A stretch of 64,000 nucleotides of DNA, taken from Nemania diffusa. Taxonomy: Eukaryota; Ascomycota; Sordariomycetes; Xylariales; Xylariaceae. Both the position numbers and the translations under genes were made by a program. Positions 1 to 12,380 of the stretch are shown here, piece by piece. Location: positions 1,674,001-1,738,000 of the forward strand of contig JBBPUQ010000002.1 in NCBI GenBank assembly GCA_038501195.1, written 5' to 3'. The notes under the pieces were generated by a model. The model worked only from the letters and a program-made list of their open reading frames with translations. It searched no databases and was not told the DNA's origin. Position 1 is the stretch's first letter, and each line of letters begins with the position of its first letter.

Positions 1-1
1 C

Positions 2-2977
2 AGTATCAAATCCGTACCACCTTCACCCCTTAGACCAAGAGACACACTCTCAGAAGTCGGTCATCCGCACCCAAAGTCGCGGCGTTCCGTTGACAATTTA
101 TACCGTCAAAACCCACCAATGCGGCCATCATCCCACCGGGACACCACATCTGAAGTATTTTCCGTTTATGGATCAGACAGTCTCAAGTCAGGCACGAGCA
201 CTCTTTCTCCGAACTCGACAGAGGATTTGGGACAGCGCTCCTATTCCATAACGACTTGTGGTTCTCGGCACTTGTCCCATCATAGGTCAACCAACACTTT
301 GCAGAGCCAGGCAAGCGGTGGAAGCCATCTTCAACGTCCACGCTCTCCTTTCCCGTATCCAACACGTTTAAGGCGTCCAGGGGTTCGTCCTGCATCTCCG
401 GCTATCACAGAGAATGGCAGGATCGATTACAGCCGCATGGTGGAAATCGATAGGGTCTCTTATGTGGGTATTCACACTTTCTCCTATAAGTGGCTGAAAA
501 GGGCTGACAGTTAAATCCAGCGAACAATCCACGGCCACTTCAAGTGTGGATATCCTCCGATGTCAAGGAGGCCACACCCCTTGGAACTGAGAGCGGACGT
601 AAATCGGTCGACTCCCTCGCTTGCTCCTCCTGGGCCACCCCCAAATTTTCATGGTCCCCCTCGTCCACCATCGATTCGAACACATTCGCCTGCGTTGATT
701 GCATCGTGGAATCCTCCTCCCCACGAGAGATTTGATAGTACATCATCACGAACCTTCAGCCTCACTTCGATTACAAACATGTACCGCCGAATGCCGCATG
801 GCCTTAGGACCGGACAAAGTATCCCTGCGGAACCTATACCACGCTACTACGATTACACCGAAGAGTTTGAAAACAAGCCTCCGCGGTTGGCTTCTTTGAC
901 CCAAGCGCCTTTGCCGCCACCAGTTCGATACCATCATCCAATGATGGTTCGAGAGGACGATGACCATCTCACTCCACGCCACCTCGCTGCTGTTTTTGGG
1001 GAGGGGGACTCGGCTTTTTTTGATTGCGAAAGTCAGGTGGTTGATGAGCAAGATGTACTTCCAGTTTTGACAGCATTCCCAAAACGAGGCCAGAACTGTG
1101 TAGAGGCACCGGTAGGACCAGCGTCCTCTCGCCGTCCAGGCTCTGCGCTATCACAAAGCAGCACCATCGACCTTGACGCCTCAGAAATTGGTACCAGAGA
1201 TGCGAGAATCAGCGACATAGACCTACTGCCATCACAAATTGGGCGGGATTCAATTGACACGTTCAATCCGAGCCTCGACCTGGAATCTAGGGACGTACAA
1301 CCTGCGTACAACTACGTCACCTACCATGCCAATACTGGCCCGAAGACGAAGACAAAATCTCCTGAAAGGCACGTACAAGTATTAGGAGGCCGAGCCCTCA
1401 CTATTCGAAGCGAACAAGGTGTTATTCTTCGCGAGGACACTCACTATGAAGCAACCGGTAGGGAAACCCCAGAGCCTTGTCGGTCTCATGCCGAGACTGG
1501 AGCAGACGATTCACATTCACCAAACCAACACGACCAGTCACTCATGAATCATGACTCCGAAACTCAAGAATTTCATGAAATCCGTGTATCCTTTGTTCAG
1601 GACGACCCACAACATAATACACTATCGCCTGACTGTGATGAAGAGCAGACTCTTGATTCATCTAGTTCTAGACGACCAAAGAGTCTTTCCAATGTAGAGA
1701 CAACTGCGGAATCAGATGAAGTGGTAAAACAGGAGGCCGGGCAAAGAGAAGAGGATAGAAAGCCCGAGACTGGCTACAATCCGCAGTTTCGCCGTCATAG
1801 GAGGAACCATGCTGTGTTGAGAATTAGCACCACAAACTTGCCCCGGAAGGATAATGAAGGCCACCCGCACATCACCCCAAAATGCTCTACAGTCCCTCTC
1901 ATATCTCCAAAACCAATTTCTCCTGCTCGCCACCTGAAGGTTAAGAATAGCATTCCCCAGCTTATGAAAGCTCTACCTCCATTGCCGGGTGTTTTAGGGT
2001 ATGATCTCCCTTTAACTACGACTGGTGTTCCAGAAGAAGACGAATTCGCTGAGATTCTCGTTCCATTTAGCTTTCCCCCGCCAGATGAGCCATTGCAACC
2101 TAATGAATTACCACGTACCAATTTAGCACCTGTGATGGATGAGGGCGTTCCACATTCACAAGGAGATGGCCCCAAATTTAGGCTTAGGATTAGGACAAAT
2201 GGTTGTTCTGAGACTTCGCATGCGGGCGAGAATATGGTTCAGTCAGAGCGTTTTTCGGATAGGGAGACTACTGACGAACCCGGTGAGAAGAACATTCGAA
2301 ACCATAACCAAAACAAGCTGAAAGTCAGATCCCCTCGGCGCTCCAGGTTAAGCTCTTACTGTTCTACTATTCGACATAACCCGAGTGTAGAGATGCCCCG
2401 GATTGTGACGGATCTCATGCGACAGAAGCCCCAAGACCTTTTCAGCGTCCCTCTAAAACCAGAGACAATGCTACTACGGAAACGTAGAAAACCTTTATCC
2501 CAACTTGTCTACCCCCAAGCTGTCACCACATTCAACGCCGCGGACCCAACTGTTTTAGACGAAAGAGCCGGCTCACCTAGCTACCCAGTACCTTCAAATA
2601 CCTCCACCGACAACAATGAGACGCCTACTATTAGTAGAGACACTCTCATAAGCTCAATACCACCTCACGGCTTAATAAAACGCTTCTCAAATCTACGTGC
2701 GCTTTTATCCTCTTCTGCCACCCTAGCGCCACGAGTTCTAGGTACAAATAGTTTGAGGATGCGAAAAGTTCCAACAAATGCTTTAACAAACGCAGAATCA
2801 GACATGAAGAACTCTTTGCAGACGAGCGTGCCCCCAGGGACAGAAGTCGCGCAGCAACGACTTGGTCAACGTATCCGGGCAAGGCTCTCAAGATGGGTTA
2901 AGGGTGCTAAGACAGGGATGCGAAAATGTGCGAAGAAACGTAACCATCCAGAACAAGAGGGGATGGAGCAAACATAA
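2..2977 (+). CDS. Long disordered protein, 3' part only (5' end outside window)
   Basis: One reading frame is open from the left edge and continues to a stop at 2975-2977 if a 57-bp intron at 464-520 is removed (donor GTGGGT, branch GCTGAC at 503-508, acceptor CCAG). The intron is phase 0 and contains the only stop. About 972 residues are visible. I do not recognise the family. The protein is rich in Ser, Pro, Thr, Arg and acidic residues, has a proline-rich stretch soon after the splice (PPGPPPNFHGPPRPP), shows no transmembrane segment or clear globular domain, and ends in a strongly basic tail (RIRARLSRWVKGAKTGMRKC). It looks like an intrinsically disordered regulatory or scaffold protein; that is inference. 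The start codon lies upstream of the window. Confidence 0.72.
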
Positions 2978-4615
2978 TATAACCCGCATGTTATATGATT
3001 TCCTTGTTTTACAAGAATTCCAACATTATTGGATTCGATCGAAGGCAGCCCAGAAGTCCTTCAATGACTAATTTTGGAACCTTTTTGGACCTGCAGCTTG
3101 TAAGGCTGAGGTATACTAGCATCCTTGCCTTACCTTTGCTTTTTTTTTTAGCAAGTCGATTGGCTGCGACCTTGGTATAGGCCGAGAATGGTACGAGAGG
3201 CTTTCAAACCCAGGGTATCGGAAGTTTGGCAAGAGATCGAAAGCGCTTCATTCTCTAGATAGCTTACTTACCGTATCCAATATATACCACCATTCATGTA
3301 ATCTTTCGTATTAAACGATCGATCCATGTCATAGCCTTGATAGTATTGTGATAAGGCTTGGTTAATGGACCATACAATGAACTTGACGGAGGGTGAAAAT
3401 CATGGATATTATGGGTTGCCTAATTTCTCTCTCCCTTTTATGGTTTACAAATATCGATCACCAGTCGCCTACATTTATGCCACTATAATTACATTAGTCA
3501 CTTATGAATGTGTTTGGACAGTGGACAAATGTGTGGTAGGTTGCATTCGCTGTTTCGTGTCGTTTAGGCTAAAATCGTAAGCTACGCTTGGTAATGAAAA
3601 ACCAGTTGGAGCAGCAACTTTGCCTGGTAGTTCCAAGTCACCCTTTGACGTCGTTGATTTTGCTGGGAAAGTGGACTGACTCTGAGTGTAGTAATACAAA
3701 TGGGTACCATATACACACGTGGGAGCCAATGTAATTAATATCTGTATGCCTGCTCCTAGCTAGCGACAATGTGAGTAATTTCCTGCTGTGTTACAATTGG
3801 CTATCTATGACTATAATCCTGGTGGTTGCAGGCGTGTATGAGAGGCAACAGTAAATACATAACTATCAGTCTAAAGGCGATCTACTTCATGGTCAATTCT
3901 ATCAACTTGACGTCTTTGGACTTTACCTCACTTCTATCCTTCACATATAATACCTGCTTCCTTTTTACATCACAAGTTGCTGGTATATACTTTTAGGGCC
4001 GCTTCACAGCCTCTAACCACCCTCCAGGGACACTCGGTGGCTTAGCTATAACCACCACATGACTCTTACGCAACCAATTATGCTTTGTCTATGCCTTACT
4101 TGTATTGAGGAAGGAGGAGGTTAGGCGTGATGGATTCCGTAAGTCATTTCTTGGAACGAGCTGCCTATCGCACATCCGTGCTACAAAACGTAGTTCGCCT
4201 TGGCATCCTAACTATGTGTTCTAGGGCCATCTCCGAGAAATTGCCACCCTCAGCTGCGTCAGGGTCGGCCCTAGAATGGGGGGCTTGACAGCTCGATGTA
4301 CTCTGGTTGTTGAGAGGGTCCCTCGGGCTGGAGTCTCGGAGCCTCCAGGTAGGAGATTAGATAGACACAGTCTTGAGCTAGAGAAAAGTAACCCGGACCA
4401 CTAAACTCTTGATACGACTCTAACTTAGTGGTTAGGACGTAGACACATATTTTGTCGACGGAAGGGTGCACTTCGGGGTATGGTATGATTTGTCTTCAGA
4501 GCATGATGGCGTTAGGATGGGGCTTTTGTGAGAAATGTGATTAAGCCACAATAGCTAGCGAACACACCCGGCCACCTATTACAATTCGATATATCATTAG
4601 GGGATGAATATAATC
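2978..4615. other. Intergenic, convergent 3' ends
   Basis: This 1.6-kb stretch lies between the 3' ends of the disordered-protein gene and MON1. Short open frames (for example 4271-4471 on the minus strand and 3365-3580 on the plus strand) lack recognisable protein character or splice support. I see no RNA gene or repeat in it. Confidence 0.5.
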
Positions 4616-6451
4616 TCAGAATACCCCTCCGCCAATAATGAATAGTCGTTCTTCTTCTCGTTTTGCCCATTGCATGATCTTGTTTGCTCCTTGTGTCATC
4701 ATGGTCCGAGAAGTGTTAGGGCCAGCAACACAGTAAAACTCAAAGATGGGAGTTACCCAGGCGAGTGATGTAGCCTCGTCACTGACACAGTGAAGTACCT
4801 TCAGCGGCGAGTGTCTGGCGTGCATACTTGCGTGCAAGTGGGAATACAATGACATGAGCCTTCGATGCGAAATGAGACTGCCAAAGGTGGGTTGTAGTGA
4901 AGGCATGCAAAATTGGACGTTGGCTTTCGACTTGAATAGGAAGTGACTGATCTGGGTGTTTGGAGCGATCTCTGCGACAGAGGGGCGGCTTTTTACTGCT
5001 GCTTCCTTGATAAGATCCAACTGCCCCTTTTTCTTCAGCTCGGTCACGACATCGTCTCGCATTTTCTGAAGGGCAAAAAAGCTTTCTTTGTCAGGGCTGA
5101 TAAGGATGATGGCGGTTGCCTCATCTGCACCGGTTGTTTCTGGTGTGGGTGCGGAATCGTCCGGATGACCGTCTAAGAAGCTGACGTACATGTAAAGATA
5201 ACCTCGATTGTTAAAAGCTGGCAAACATAGTGGAATCCAGTTCTCGCCACCTGCAGCTTTGATTCCGCCAGACTCGAACAGCATATTGAAGATAAGTTGC
5301 AAGTCACTGGGATGGAGTGAATGTCTGCGAGGCCGGATAACGCTGACAAGTCGCCCACCGGCAACTATCAAGCCGTAGAGAAGTTTGTCGGCTCTAGCTT
5401 TAAGGAAAGTATTATTGATGGAGTGTCTATGAGATTTTCGTAGTCTTAGACATTCTAGAGCGCCTAGAAGGACCGATGGCGAGCCCCTGGTGAAGCTATC
5501 AGCTAGCGAAGACAGCAGTGTTTCTGTCCCTTGTAAAGGCCTTCGAAGATCCGTTGAGGGTCGGTTGGCGAAAATGTTAGTCAAGACAGGAAGTGTTAAC
5601 GTAGACAGAATCTGCATATATAAGGCATTGAGCTGGGCCCTTAGCTGTGAGTCGCTCTCACCGAGTCTACTAATGGCTACGAAATAGAGAGGGCCTTCTG
5701 TGGCGACGACGAAGCGCGCATCCCCAGCAGTGAAGCCAAGAAGCGGGCTCTTGGCGCCTTCGTAGAATGATATGATAGTCTGAACCACTCCCATCGAGGA
5801 GTTGATCAATCCCAAGTCACCGTGTCTACTATAGATGGGTTTCCCGGCCGACGAAAGAATCATATAGTGTTTTAATTTGGACTTCCAGAGCTGAACTCTG
5901 TCTGCATCATTCCAGTCTCTGTCCGATTCGTCTGGAATATCGGCAAATTCTCGTTCAAACCCAGCGAAAGTAGCACTCTGCTCCGCTCGAATCACCTCGA
6001 ATGGTAATACCGCGGCAGACTGTGAGTGCAAAAGCACCCAAGCCGGACTCTTTTTACCCATATCTCCAACGAGTAAACTTTCAAGATCGCCAGGTGGCCG
6101 CAAGGTGGGGGCCATGCTCATGACGCTCATAGACTCATCCGTGTCTTGTTTCCTGGTATTGCCGATAGAACGAAATCCCATGGCAGCAAGATCGTGGCCC
6201 TCTGTGGCAGGCGACGTGCCGTCATCGGCGGCCGAGCCATCGGCGGGGGTCGAAAAGGTACCGCGGGAGCCATCGGGAAACGACAGTGTCTGGATGGTCA
6301 TAGACGACAGCGCGGTGGTTGGCTTGGATTGCAGAGGAGGTCTATCCTTGGAGGCAGAGTACTGCGGCGGCCTTGGAGGCAGAGGGGGAGGACGCTCCTC
6401 GCCGTGGGCGGTGTCGGCGCCGGGCGATGAGCTAGCGTCTTCATTGCCCAT
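4616..6451 (-). CDS. MON1: Vacuolar fusion protein MON1
   Basis: Intronless, 611 residues. The first ~130 residues are Pro/Ser-rich and disordered (PPPLPPRPP near residue 21). The folded part begins near residue 190 with the hallmark first longin segment [21 protein letters not shown] (about residues 192-212), followed by further longin-type modules up to the C-terminus (LFIIGGGVF). Length and order match fungal MON1. In the known family MON1 pairs with CCZ1 as the guanine-nucleotide exchange factor that loads the Rab7-type GTPase Ypt7 on late endosomes and vacuoles, so it is needed for vacuole fusion and autophagy. The ATG at 6451 gives the full expected N-terminus. Nothing appears broken. 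Confidence 0.95.
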   Translation of the reverse strand: MGNEDASSSPGADTAHGEERPPPLPPRPPQYSASKDRPPLQSKPTTALSSMTIQTLSFPDGSRGTFSTPADGSAADDGTSPATEGHDLAAMGFRSIGNTRKQDTDESMSVMSMAPTLRPPGDLESLLVGDMGKKSPAWVLLHSQSAAVLPFEVIRAEQSATFAGFEREFADIPDESDRDWNDADRVQLWKSKLKHYMILSSAGKPIYSRHGDLGLINSSMGVVQTIISFYEGAKSPLLGFTAGDARFVVATEGPLYFVAISRLGESDSQLRAQLNALYMQILSTLTLPVLTNIFANRPSTDLRRPLQGTETLLSSLADSFTRGSPSVLLGALECLRLRKSHRHSINNTFLKARADKLLYGLIVAGGRLVSVIRPRRHSLHPSDLQLIFNMLFESGGIKAAGGENWIPLCLPAFNNRGYLYMYVSFLDGHPDDSAPTPETTGADEATAIILISPDKESFFALQKMRDDVVTELKKKGQLDLIKEAAVKSRPSVAEIAPNTQISHFLFKSKANVQFCMPSLQPTFGSLISHRRLMSLYSHLHASMHARHSPLKVLHCVSDEATSLAWVTPIFEFYCVAGPNTSRTMMTQGANKIMQWAKREEERLFIIGGGVF

Positions 6452-7164
6452 CGTATTCGACGGATTCGACGTATTCGAAGTCTACGTGGGTTTGTTTCTG
6501 TCATCCATCTCAGTGTAGCCCAGGACGTATTTTGCGCCCGCTTCAGACCGTGCTAGTATATCTAGTTTTCATGGTGGCCCCCCTCGTCCGCTCGGGGAAA
6601 GGTGAATCTCGATAGGAATTACGGAGGTGGTGGTGAGGCCGGTCGTTGTAAGTAGGTAAAGGTGAAGCCGGATTAAGTAGTACAATGTACAGAGTAGGTA
6701 GTAAAGTGAGGATCCCTGCTAGCATGTCATACCCGCTATCGGCCCGCTATCTATCTACAGTACCTAAGGCTTTACCATTTGCTAAAGACCCGACAAATTG
6801 GGCTTAGCGCCTCTTCTGCTTACGTATATTCGTATGTAGATACCTACCTATCTGCCTAGGTTGTATATGTAAATTATGAATACTTTACACATGCCCATTT
6901 TGTTTATTTCGGTCAATAAAGTATTTAAGACTTAGTAGTAGTAGACTGCCTGATCAGCTGTGTATGAACACGCAATGCGATAGATGACCAACATAGGCAG
7001 TGAACAACACAGAAAATGAATTGATGTAGGGTGAGGATATATATATCAATTAGGCTTTCAAGTCTAGAGAGTTACATATATTGACCTCCACTTCTCTTCC
7101 CCACAACACTAATATCCACCCCACCATTGCCTACCAACGGCCTTTACAAAGTCATATTAAACAT
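6452..7164. other. Intergenic, upstream of MON1; TACCTA-rich
   Basis: About 0.7 kb between the MON1 start and the PKS relic. It presumably holds the MON1 promoter. From about 6725 to 6860 it contains several copies of the short TACCTA/TAGGTA words that recur in most intergenic regions of this window. No gene is supported. Confidence 0.5.
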
Positions 7165-8090
7165 GAAATATATTATTACATCCTGACTTCCAAGAATAGC
7201 ATAGGCGTGAGTGCCTCCTATACCGAAGCTACCAAGTATGCTTATTAAATTTATTTTTAGGCCTTCGATGGGGTCTCCGGTGAGAGTCCCCGTGCCGTGC
7301 GCCTCGAAGTATTGGGGTTGATCTGAGCGAGCGCAGGAGGAAGTTGAGGCCAGCCTTCCTGTACACGCTACGAATCAATTCTTTCTGAGCAGATGAACTA
7401 AGTTGAGTGAGGCCATTTGACGTGGCGCCGCCTTAGTTGGCCCTAGTCTCTCTGATTATGCACTCGATGTCGTCTCCATCCGCAAGCGCTTTGCTGAGGG
7501 TTTTGAGAACGATCACCGAAACCCCGTGGTCGCGGGCATAGCCATTATCACCCCTGTCCCACATCCTGGTGAGCTAGTCGGGCGACAATATCTTCAACTT
7601 GCTCATGACGATGTACTGTTCCGGCCGGAGGAGTAGGTTGGTGCCACACTAGACCACCATGTGCACCGCGACAAGACTCGATAAGCATGCTGTATCAACC
7701 GTAATAGAGGGTCCCTGCCAGCGAAAAAGGTAGGAGATGTGATTTGATATTATGTTTCGGCTGACGGGAGTATTCTGCGTGTCCCTTAAAAGACTGGCTT
7801 CGATATCCCCTGACATCACCCTAACATACACGCCCTTATAACTGGCCCTCAGACCCTCCACCGTCAAGCCAGCCGCCTCTTCGGCTTCATACATAGTCCC
7901 AAGCAAGAAAGACTGGTGAGGTCCAGGCTCTTTTCTTCCAGGGGGCTAGTATAAAAAACTCCGCGTTGAATTTTCTCACGCCCCAAGATATCAGGTACGA
8001 TTGTTTGACGTTGTAGTGGCCATGGTAGGACCTATTGGGATGATGCCACCCCTCCGGACTGAAACGATCAGAGCGTACATCCCGGGGTTT
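7165..8090 (-). pseudogene. Ketosynthase relic of a highly reducing polyketide synthase
   Basis: Reading the minus strand from 8090 down, pieces of a type I fungal ketosynthase appear in the right order: RFSPEGWHHPN...YHGHYNVKQSYL (8066 down), FNAEFF, YEAEEAAGLTVEGLR (about 7890), the active-site block DTACLSSLVAVHM (about 7700), [40 protein letters not shown] (about 7510), then FEAHGTGTLTGDPIEG (about 7290) and the C-terminal SFGIGGTHAYAIL (about 7215). It is broken by in-frame stops after VHMVV and after SPD, by frameshifts, by loss of a dozen residues after the active site, and by loss of the block between GTGT and SFGIGG. Nothing of the other PKS domains remains. It lies beside the intact NRPS-like gene, so it may be the remnant of a secondary-metabolite cluster (inference). 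Confidence 0.88.
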
Positions 8091-8601
8091 TTATTTTGAC
8101 CTCTCTGGTGATGCTTGGCCTAAATTAGCAGAGATACAGTATTAGGGCAGAAAGTCTGGGTGGCATCTCGAGTGACCTGACGCGATCCCTTTTCGTCATG
8201 AGTGGCTGATAATGAGAAAGTCCTCAACATGAAGAATGGTCTTTACAGTTCACTAAATATGGACCATGCGCAGCGGGAGGCGTGAGCTGTGTTGCATTTT
8301 TGAGTAATTATCTGACCGGTTGGATCGTACATACCAACATGCATATTCATGTGCATACTGCTTGTTCGAACCGAGAGAGATCGTTTGTCTATCGGGTAAT
8401 TACGGGCAGCTCAACTCATATGTTTAATGTACCCTAGGGTATGTTTTCATACAGTAATGCCGCAGCCTTCTAACTGAACCGTTTTATCTCTTTTATTTGA
8501 AAGGGGGGGGGCATAAAGGTCGGTCAGTCAACCCACCACGTTCAGTATCCAAGACAAGACTAAAATTCTACATATGTAGTCCTAGAGTGACGATAGACGC
8601 C
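8091..8601. other. Intergenic between PKS relic and NRPS-like gene
   Basis: About 0.5 kb upstream of the NRPS-like start codon. It contains a G-run near 8505 and no readable PKS sequence beyond the relic. It is the likely promoter region of the NRPS-like gene, but I cannot point to a defined element. Confidence 0.45.
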
Positions 8602-11600
8602 ATGGCCAGCACACACTCTAAAGTAGCACAGTGGCAATATGATTTGCTCCCCCATATTGTCGACAGGGTAGCCCGCGACGCACCGGGCACGCCGTACGGT
8701 CTTTGGCCGATATCGTCGATATCGTATGAAGAGGGTTACCAGACCATTGCTTATTCACAGTTGGCGAATGCCGTGAATGGTTTGGCATGGTGGCTTGCGG
8801 AGCACCTTGGACCAGGCCAGGGAGATGTTGTTGTCTGTTAGTCTGAGTCTGAATTCTGACTTGTCTCTCTCTCAACCAATGTCTACCTTAGCTAACCCTC
8901 CCCCTCTATTCTCAGATGTCGGCCCCAACGATTTACGGTTGACGGCATTGCTTCTCGCAGCCATCAAGACAAACTACATTGTAGGTAAAAAAAAGTGCAT
9001 GAATTAGATACCGTTTCGGTGCCACGATCTTTCGCGAGACTTGCAAGCTTTTACTAAAATAAACGGCCTCAGATCTTCTTCTCATCCCCGCGCAACAGCC
9101 CAGCCGCGCACAAAGCGCTCCTCGAGACGCTCAAGTGCAAGATTCTCGTAACAACCAGTCCTACGCCCCCGCCGGCTCTCGCCATCCTCGAGGTCGCACA
9201 GCCTCAGAAGCTCACGATCCCGGAAGTCGACGAGCTCGTTGGTAAAGTGTACGAGCATTACAAGTGCGATAGGGCGTATGAGAAGAATGGCCGGGACCCC
9301 GTCTTGGCTATGTAAGTCGCTTTTTTCTTCGTTATCTGTGTGCACGTTACCTACCTATCTTGAGGGATAAGTCCATCAAAACTCACTCACTCATCGACTC
9401 ACTCACTAATCACTGGCAGACACACATCCGGTTCGACGGGCTTGCCCAAGCCCATCATCTGGACATCTGAAGCCATCGCGCGCCACCATAACGGCACCGA
9501 CACGGCACCGCCCGAGGGGGTGCGATCTCTCGACCACCTTGAGCGCGGTAAGAGGGTGTTGACCACTCTGCCGCCGTTTCATGTACGTCGGCTTTATTAA
9601 GTAATTAAGTATTGATAATAAATTGTGTAAAACTAACACACGGTAGGGAGCCGGCTTGGGACAATACATCTTCTGGGGTATCCCCTTCGGCACCACGCCC
9701 ATTGCCCCCTTGTCGGCAGCTATTCCCACTGCCCTGGGACTTGTCGAGGCCCTCAAACAGGCACCGGCTGACATCGCGTTGCTGGTTCCTTCGGTAGTGG
9801 CCGAATTGGCTGAGGATCCTGTTAGTCTTGAATATGTCGCGGCAAATATCAAGCTGCTCGTATATCTTGGGGGTGATCTACCGCAAAGTATCGGGGATCG
9901 CGGTATGTTTTCTCTCATTCTCACCTCTGAAAGACTCGTTCACATTTCATATTGTACTACTACTTTGATAGTCTAGCCCGGACCATTTTCCTGCTTCGCT
10001 CACTGACTCCTTGATGGCACTCTTGCTAACTTTCACTCTCTCAGTCGCAACCAAGGTCCCCCTCCGCTGCCAATATGGCTGTTCGGAGATCGGCTTCGCG
10101 CACCAGCTCTGGCCGACCGAGCTGGGGCCTCTGGACTGGAAGTACATCCGGTTCCACCCGTGCACGGGGGCCGTCTTCGAGGAGACGGTGGATGGGACCT
10201 ACGAGCTGGTTTTCAAGCGGCATCAGCAGGACTCTTTCTCTCCCCTATTCTCTTTACCACTACTCGAGACCCAGTCCATATGGTCCATCTCGAACCAGGA
10301 ACACCTCGACGAGTTCCGGACCCGCGACCTCTGGGAGCCGCACCCGGCGGTCCCCGACGCATGGCGCTGGGTCGCTCGGACCGACGATATTATCGTCTTC
10401 CTTAACGGCGAGAAGACAAATCCCGTTACCATGGAGCAGAGCGTGGTGGCGAGTAATCCCGGGCTTCTCGTCGGCGCTATCGTTGTCGGCGCGCAGAGGT
10501 TCCAGGCCGCGCTTCTGGTTGAGCCTGCGCCCACCTTGAAAATCGAGAACACGGCGGATGAGGCCGCCCTGATCGAACGAATCTGGCCGAGCATCGAGGA
10601 GGCCAACAGCATCGCCCCCGCGCACGCGCGTATCGAGAAATCCATGGTCCTCATCGGCGACCCGAAGCGTCCCTTAATCCGCGCAGCTAAGGGGACGATC
10701 CAGCGCGCAGTGAGCCTGGCGCAGTACTCCGCCGAGCTAGACAAGCTGTACGCTGCTGCGGATGCCGCCGAAGGCGACAATGACATCATGGCCGACGAGG
10801 TGTACATCCCGCTGGACAGAGAGACGATCATGCGGCGGATCCGGAAGACCGTGCTCTCTACTACGGGGTGGCAAAATATAGAGGACTCCACCGGCTTCTT
10901 CGACAGTGGGATGGACTCGCTGCAGGCACTGCGCACCATCCGCGCTCTGAGAGGTGCGCTGGGGGCGAGTCACCTCGCGCTGTCGACGATGTATCATAAC
11001 CCATCGATTGCGCGCCTGGCGGAGGCGATTTTATCGCAGAAGAGTAGTAACAGCGATAGTGATATCATGCAGTCGTTGTTAGGTACTTATTCGGGGCTTA
11101 TACAGCAGATCAAACCAACAACGAATATCGGCGCAGCGGCTGATGATAATACGGATGTTATCCTCACCGGCTCTACGGGGACACTGGGGACGCAGATTCT
11201 GCGTGCCCTCCTCGATAGGCCAGGGGTGGGGCATATATACTGCCTGAACCGTGGCTCGGACGGCGGAAGTGCCGTGCAGAGCAAACGCTTCGAAGCCGCC
11301 GGCATTTCACGGGGACGGCTCGATGACAGGGTTACATTTCTGCAGGCCGACCTAGCGCAGCCGTTGCTCGGCCTCGAGAAAGATAAGTACGAGACGCTGC
11401 GATCAGGCGTGGGCTTAATCATCCACAACGCGTGGCCGGTCAACTTCAATCTAGATCTGCTCGCTTTCCGACCACAATTGGCCGGATTGGTGAACCTGTT
11501 CGTGCTCTCTAACGCCGCGGCGGCGTCGGGAGGAAAGAAGAAAATGAAGGTACTCTTCGTCTCATCTGTGGGAGTCGTCTTAGAGGGACCATCAGGAAGT

Positions 11601-12380
11601 GCCCCAGAAGCCCTTATCGAATTGCCAGAAAAGCAAGACAGCAACAGCGCCAACAGCTACGGCTACTCCAAAAGCAAGCTCCTCGCCGAGCACCTATGCG
11701 ACATCGCCGCGCGCCATCTAAACACTTCCGTCCTCATCGCTCGCGTAGGCCAGGTCGCCGGCGCGATCAATTACAAGGGCGTGTGGAACCCAGCCGAGTG
11801 GCTGCCGAGTCTGGTCATGAGCTCGCGGCACCTCGGGTGTCTGCCTGACAACTTGGGTCCGCGCTTCTCCGCTGTCGATTGGGTGCCCGTCGACGCACTG
11901 GCTAATGTCGTGGTGGATCTGGTGACGCACCACCCCAGCAGCAGCAACGGCGAAGGAGACATAGCAACAGAATCAGCGGAGGGGGCTGGGGTACGCAACA
12001 TACGGAACCCCGCCGTTGTGAAGTGGGAAGACGTGCTCCCCACTATCAAGGAGGGCATCGAGGGTGGCGGTACCATCGAGGTGGTGTCCGCTGGTGACTG
12101 GCTGGATCGACTGGAGAAGAGTGTCGAGGCTACTACTACTGCTACAGATGACGCTGGTGCTATAGCGGCGAACCCGGGCGTCAAGTTGATCGAGTTCTAC
12201 AAGAACAGCGTTTGGAGTGTCAGTGCTGGGCCTGCAAGTACGGAGACGGCGCTCATGGCTATTGAGAAGACTCTGGATGCCAGCCCGACGCTAAGGGATC
12301 TGCCGCCGGTGAGCAAGGCTTGGATGCACAAGTGGGTTGACGAGTGGTTGGCTACGGCGGTGGCCGGAAGGGAGGTTTAG
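8602..12380 (+). CDS. NRPS-like carboxylate reductase (adenylation-thiolation-reductase)
   Basis: Six exons join cleanly: 8602-8836, 8916-8980, 9073-9311, 9420-9582, 9647-9902, 10045-12380, giving 1,097 residues; four of the five introns show a CTAAC or CTAAT branch site. Domain order: adenylation (A3 core HTSGSTGLPKP near residue 181, YGCSEIG near 327, RTDDIIVFLNGEK near 430, KGTIQRA as A10), a carrier domain (FFDSGMDSLQALR; phosphopantetheine Ser near 611), and a Lys2-type thioester reductase with TGSTGTLGTQ near 694 and catalytic YSKSK (Tyr860, Lys864). All key residues are present. Such enzymes activate a carboxylic acid with ATP, hold it as a thioester and release an aldehyde using NAD(P)H. 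There is no condensation domain. The substrate cannot be told. The dead PKS beside it suggests a former metabolite locus. Confidence 0.92.

Noticed and set aside
119..514. Independent 131-residue gene at the left edge
   Set aside because: The same frame is open upstream to the window edge and downstream after a well-formed 57-bp intron, so it is an exon of the longer gene.
4271..4471. 66-residue minus-strand gene between the disordered-protein gene and MON1
   Set aside because: No protein-like pattern, no splice context and no promoter signal.
6105..6518. Plus-strand frame opposite the MON1 start
   Set aside because: Antisense shadow of the Pro/Ser/Gly-rich MON1 N-terminus; no independent signal.
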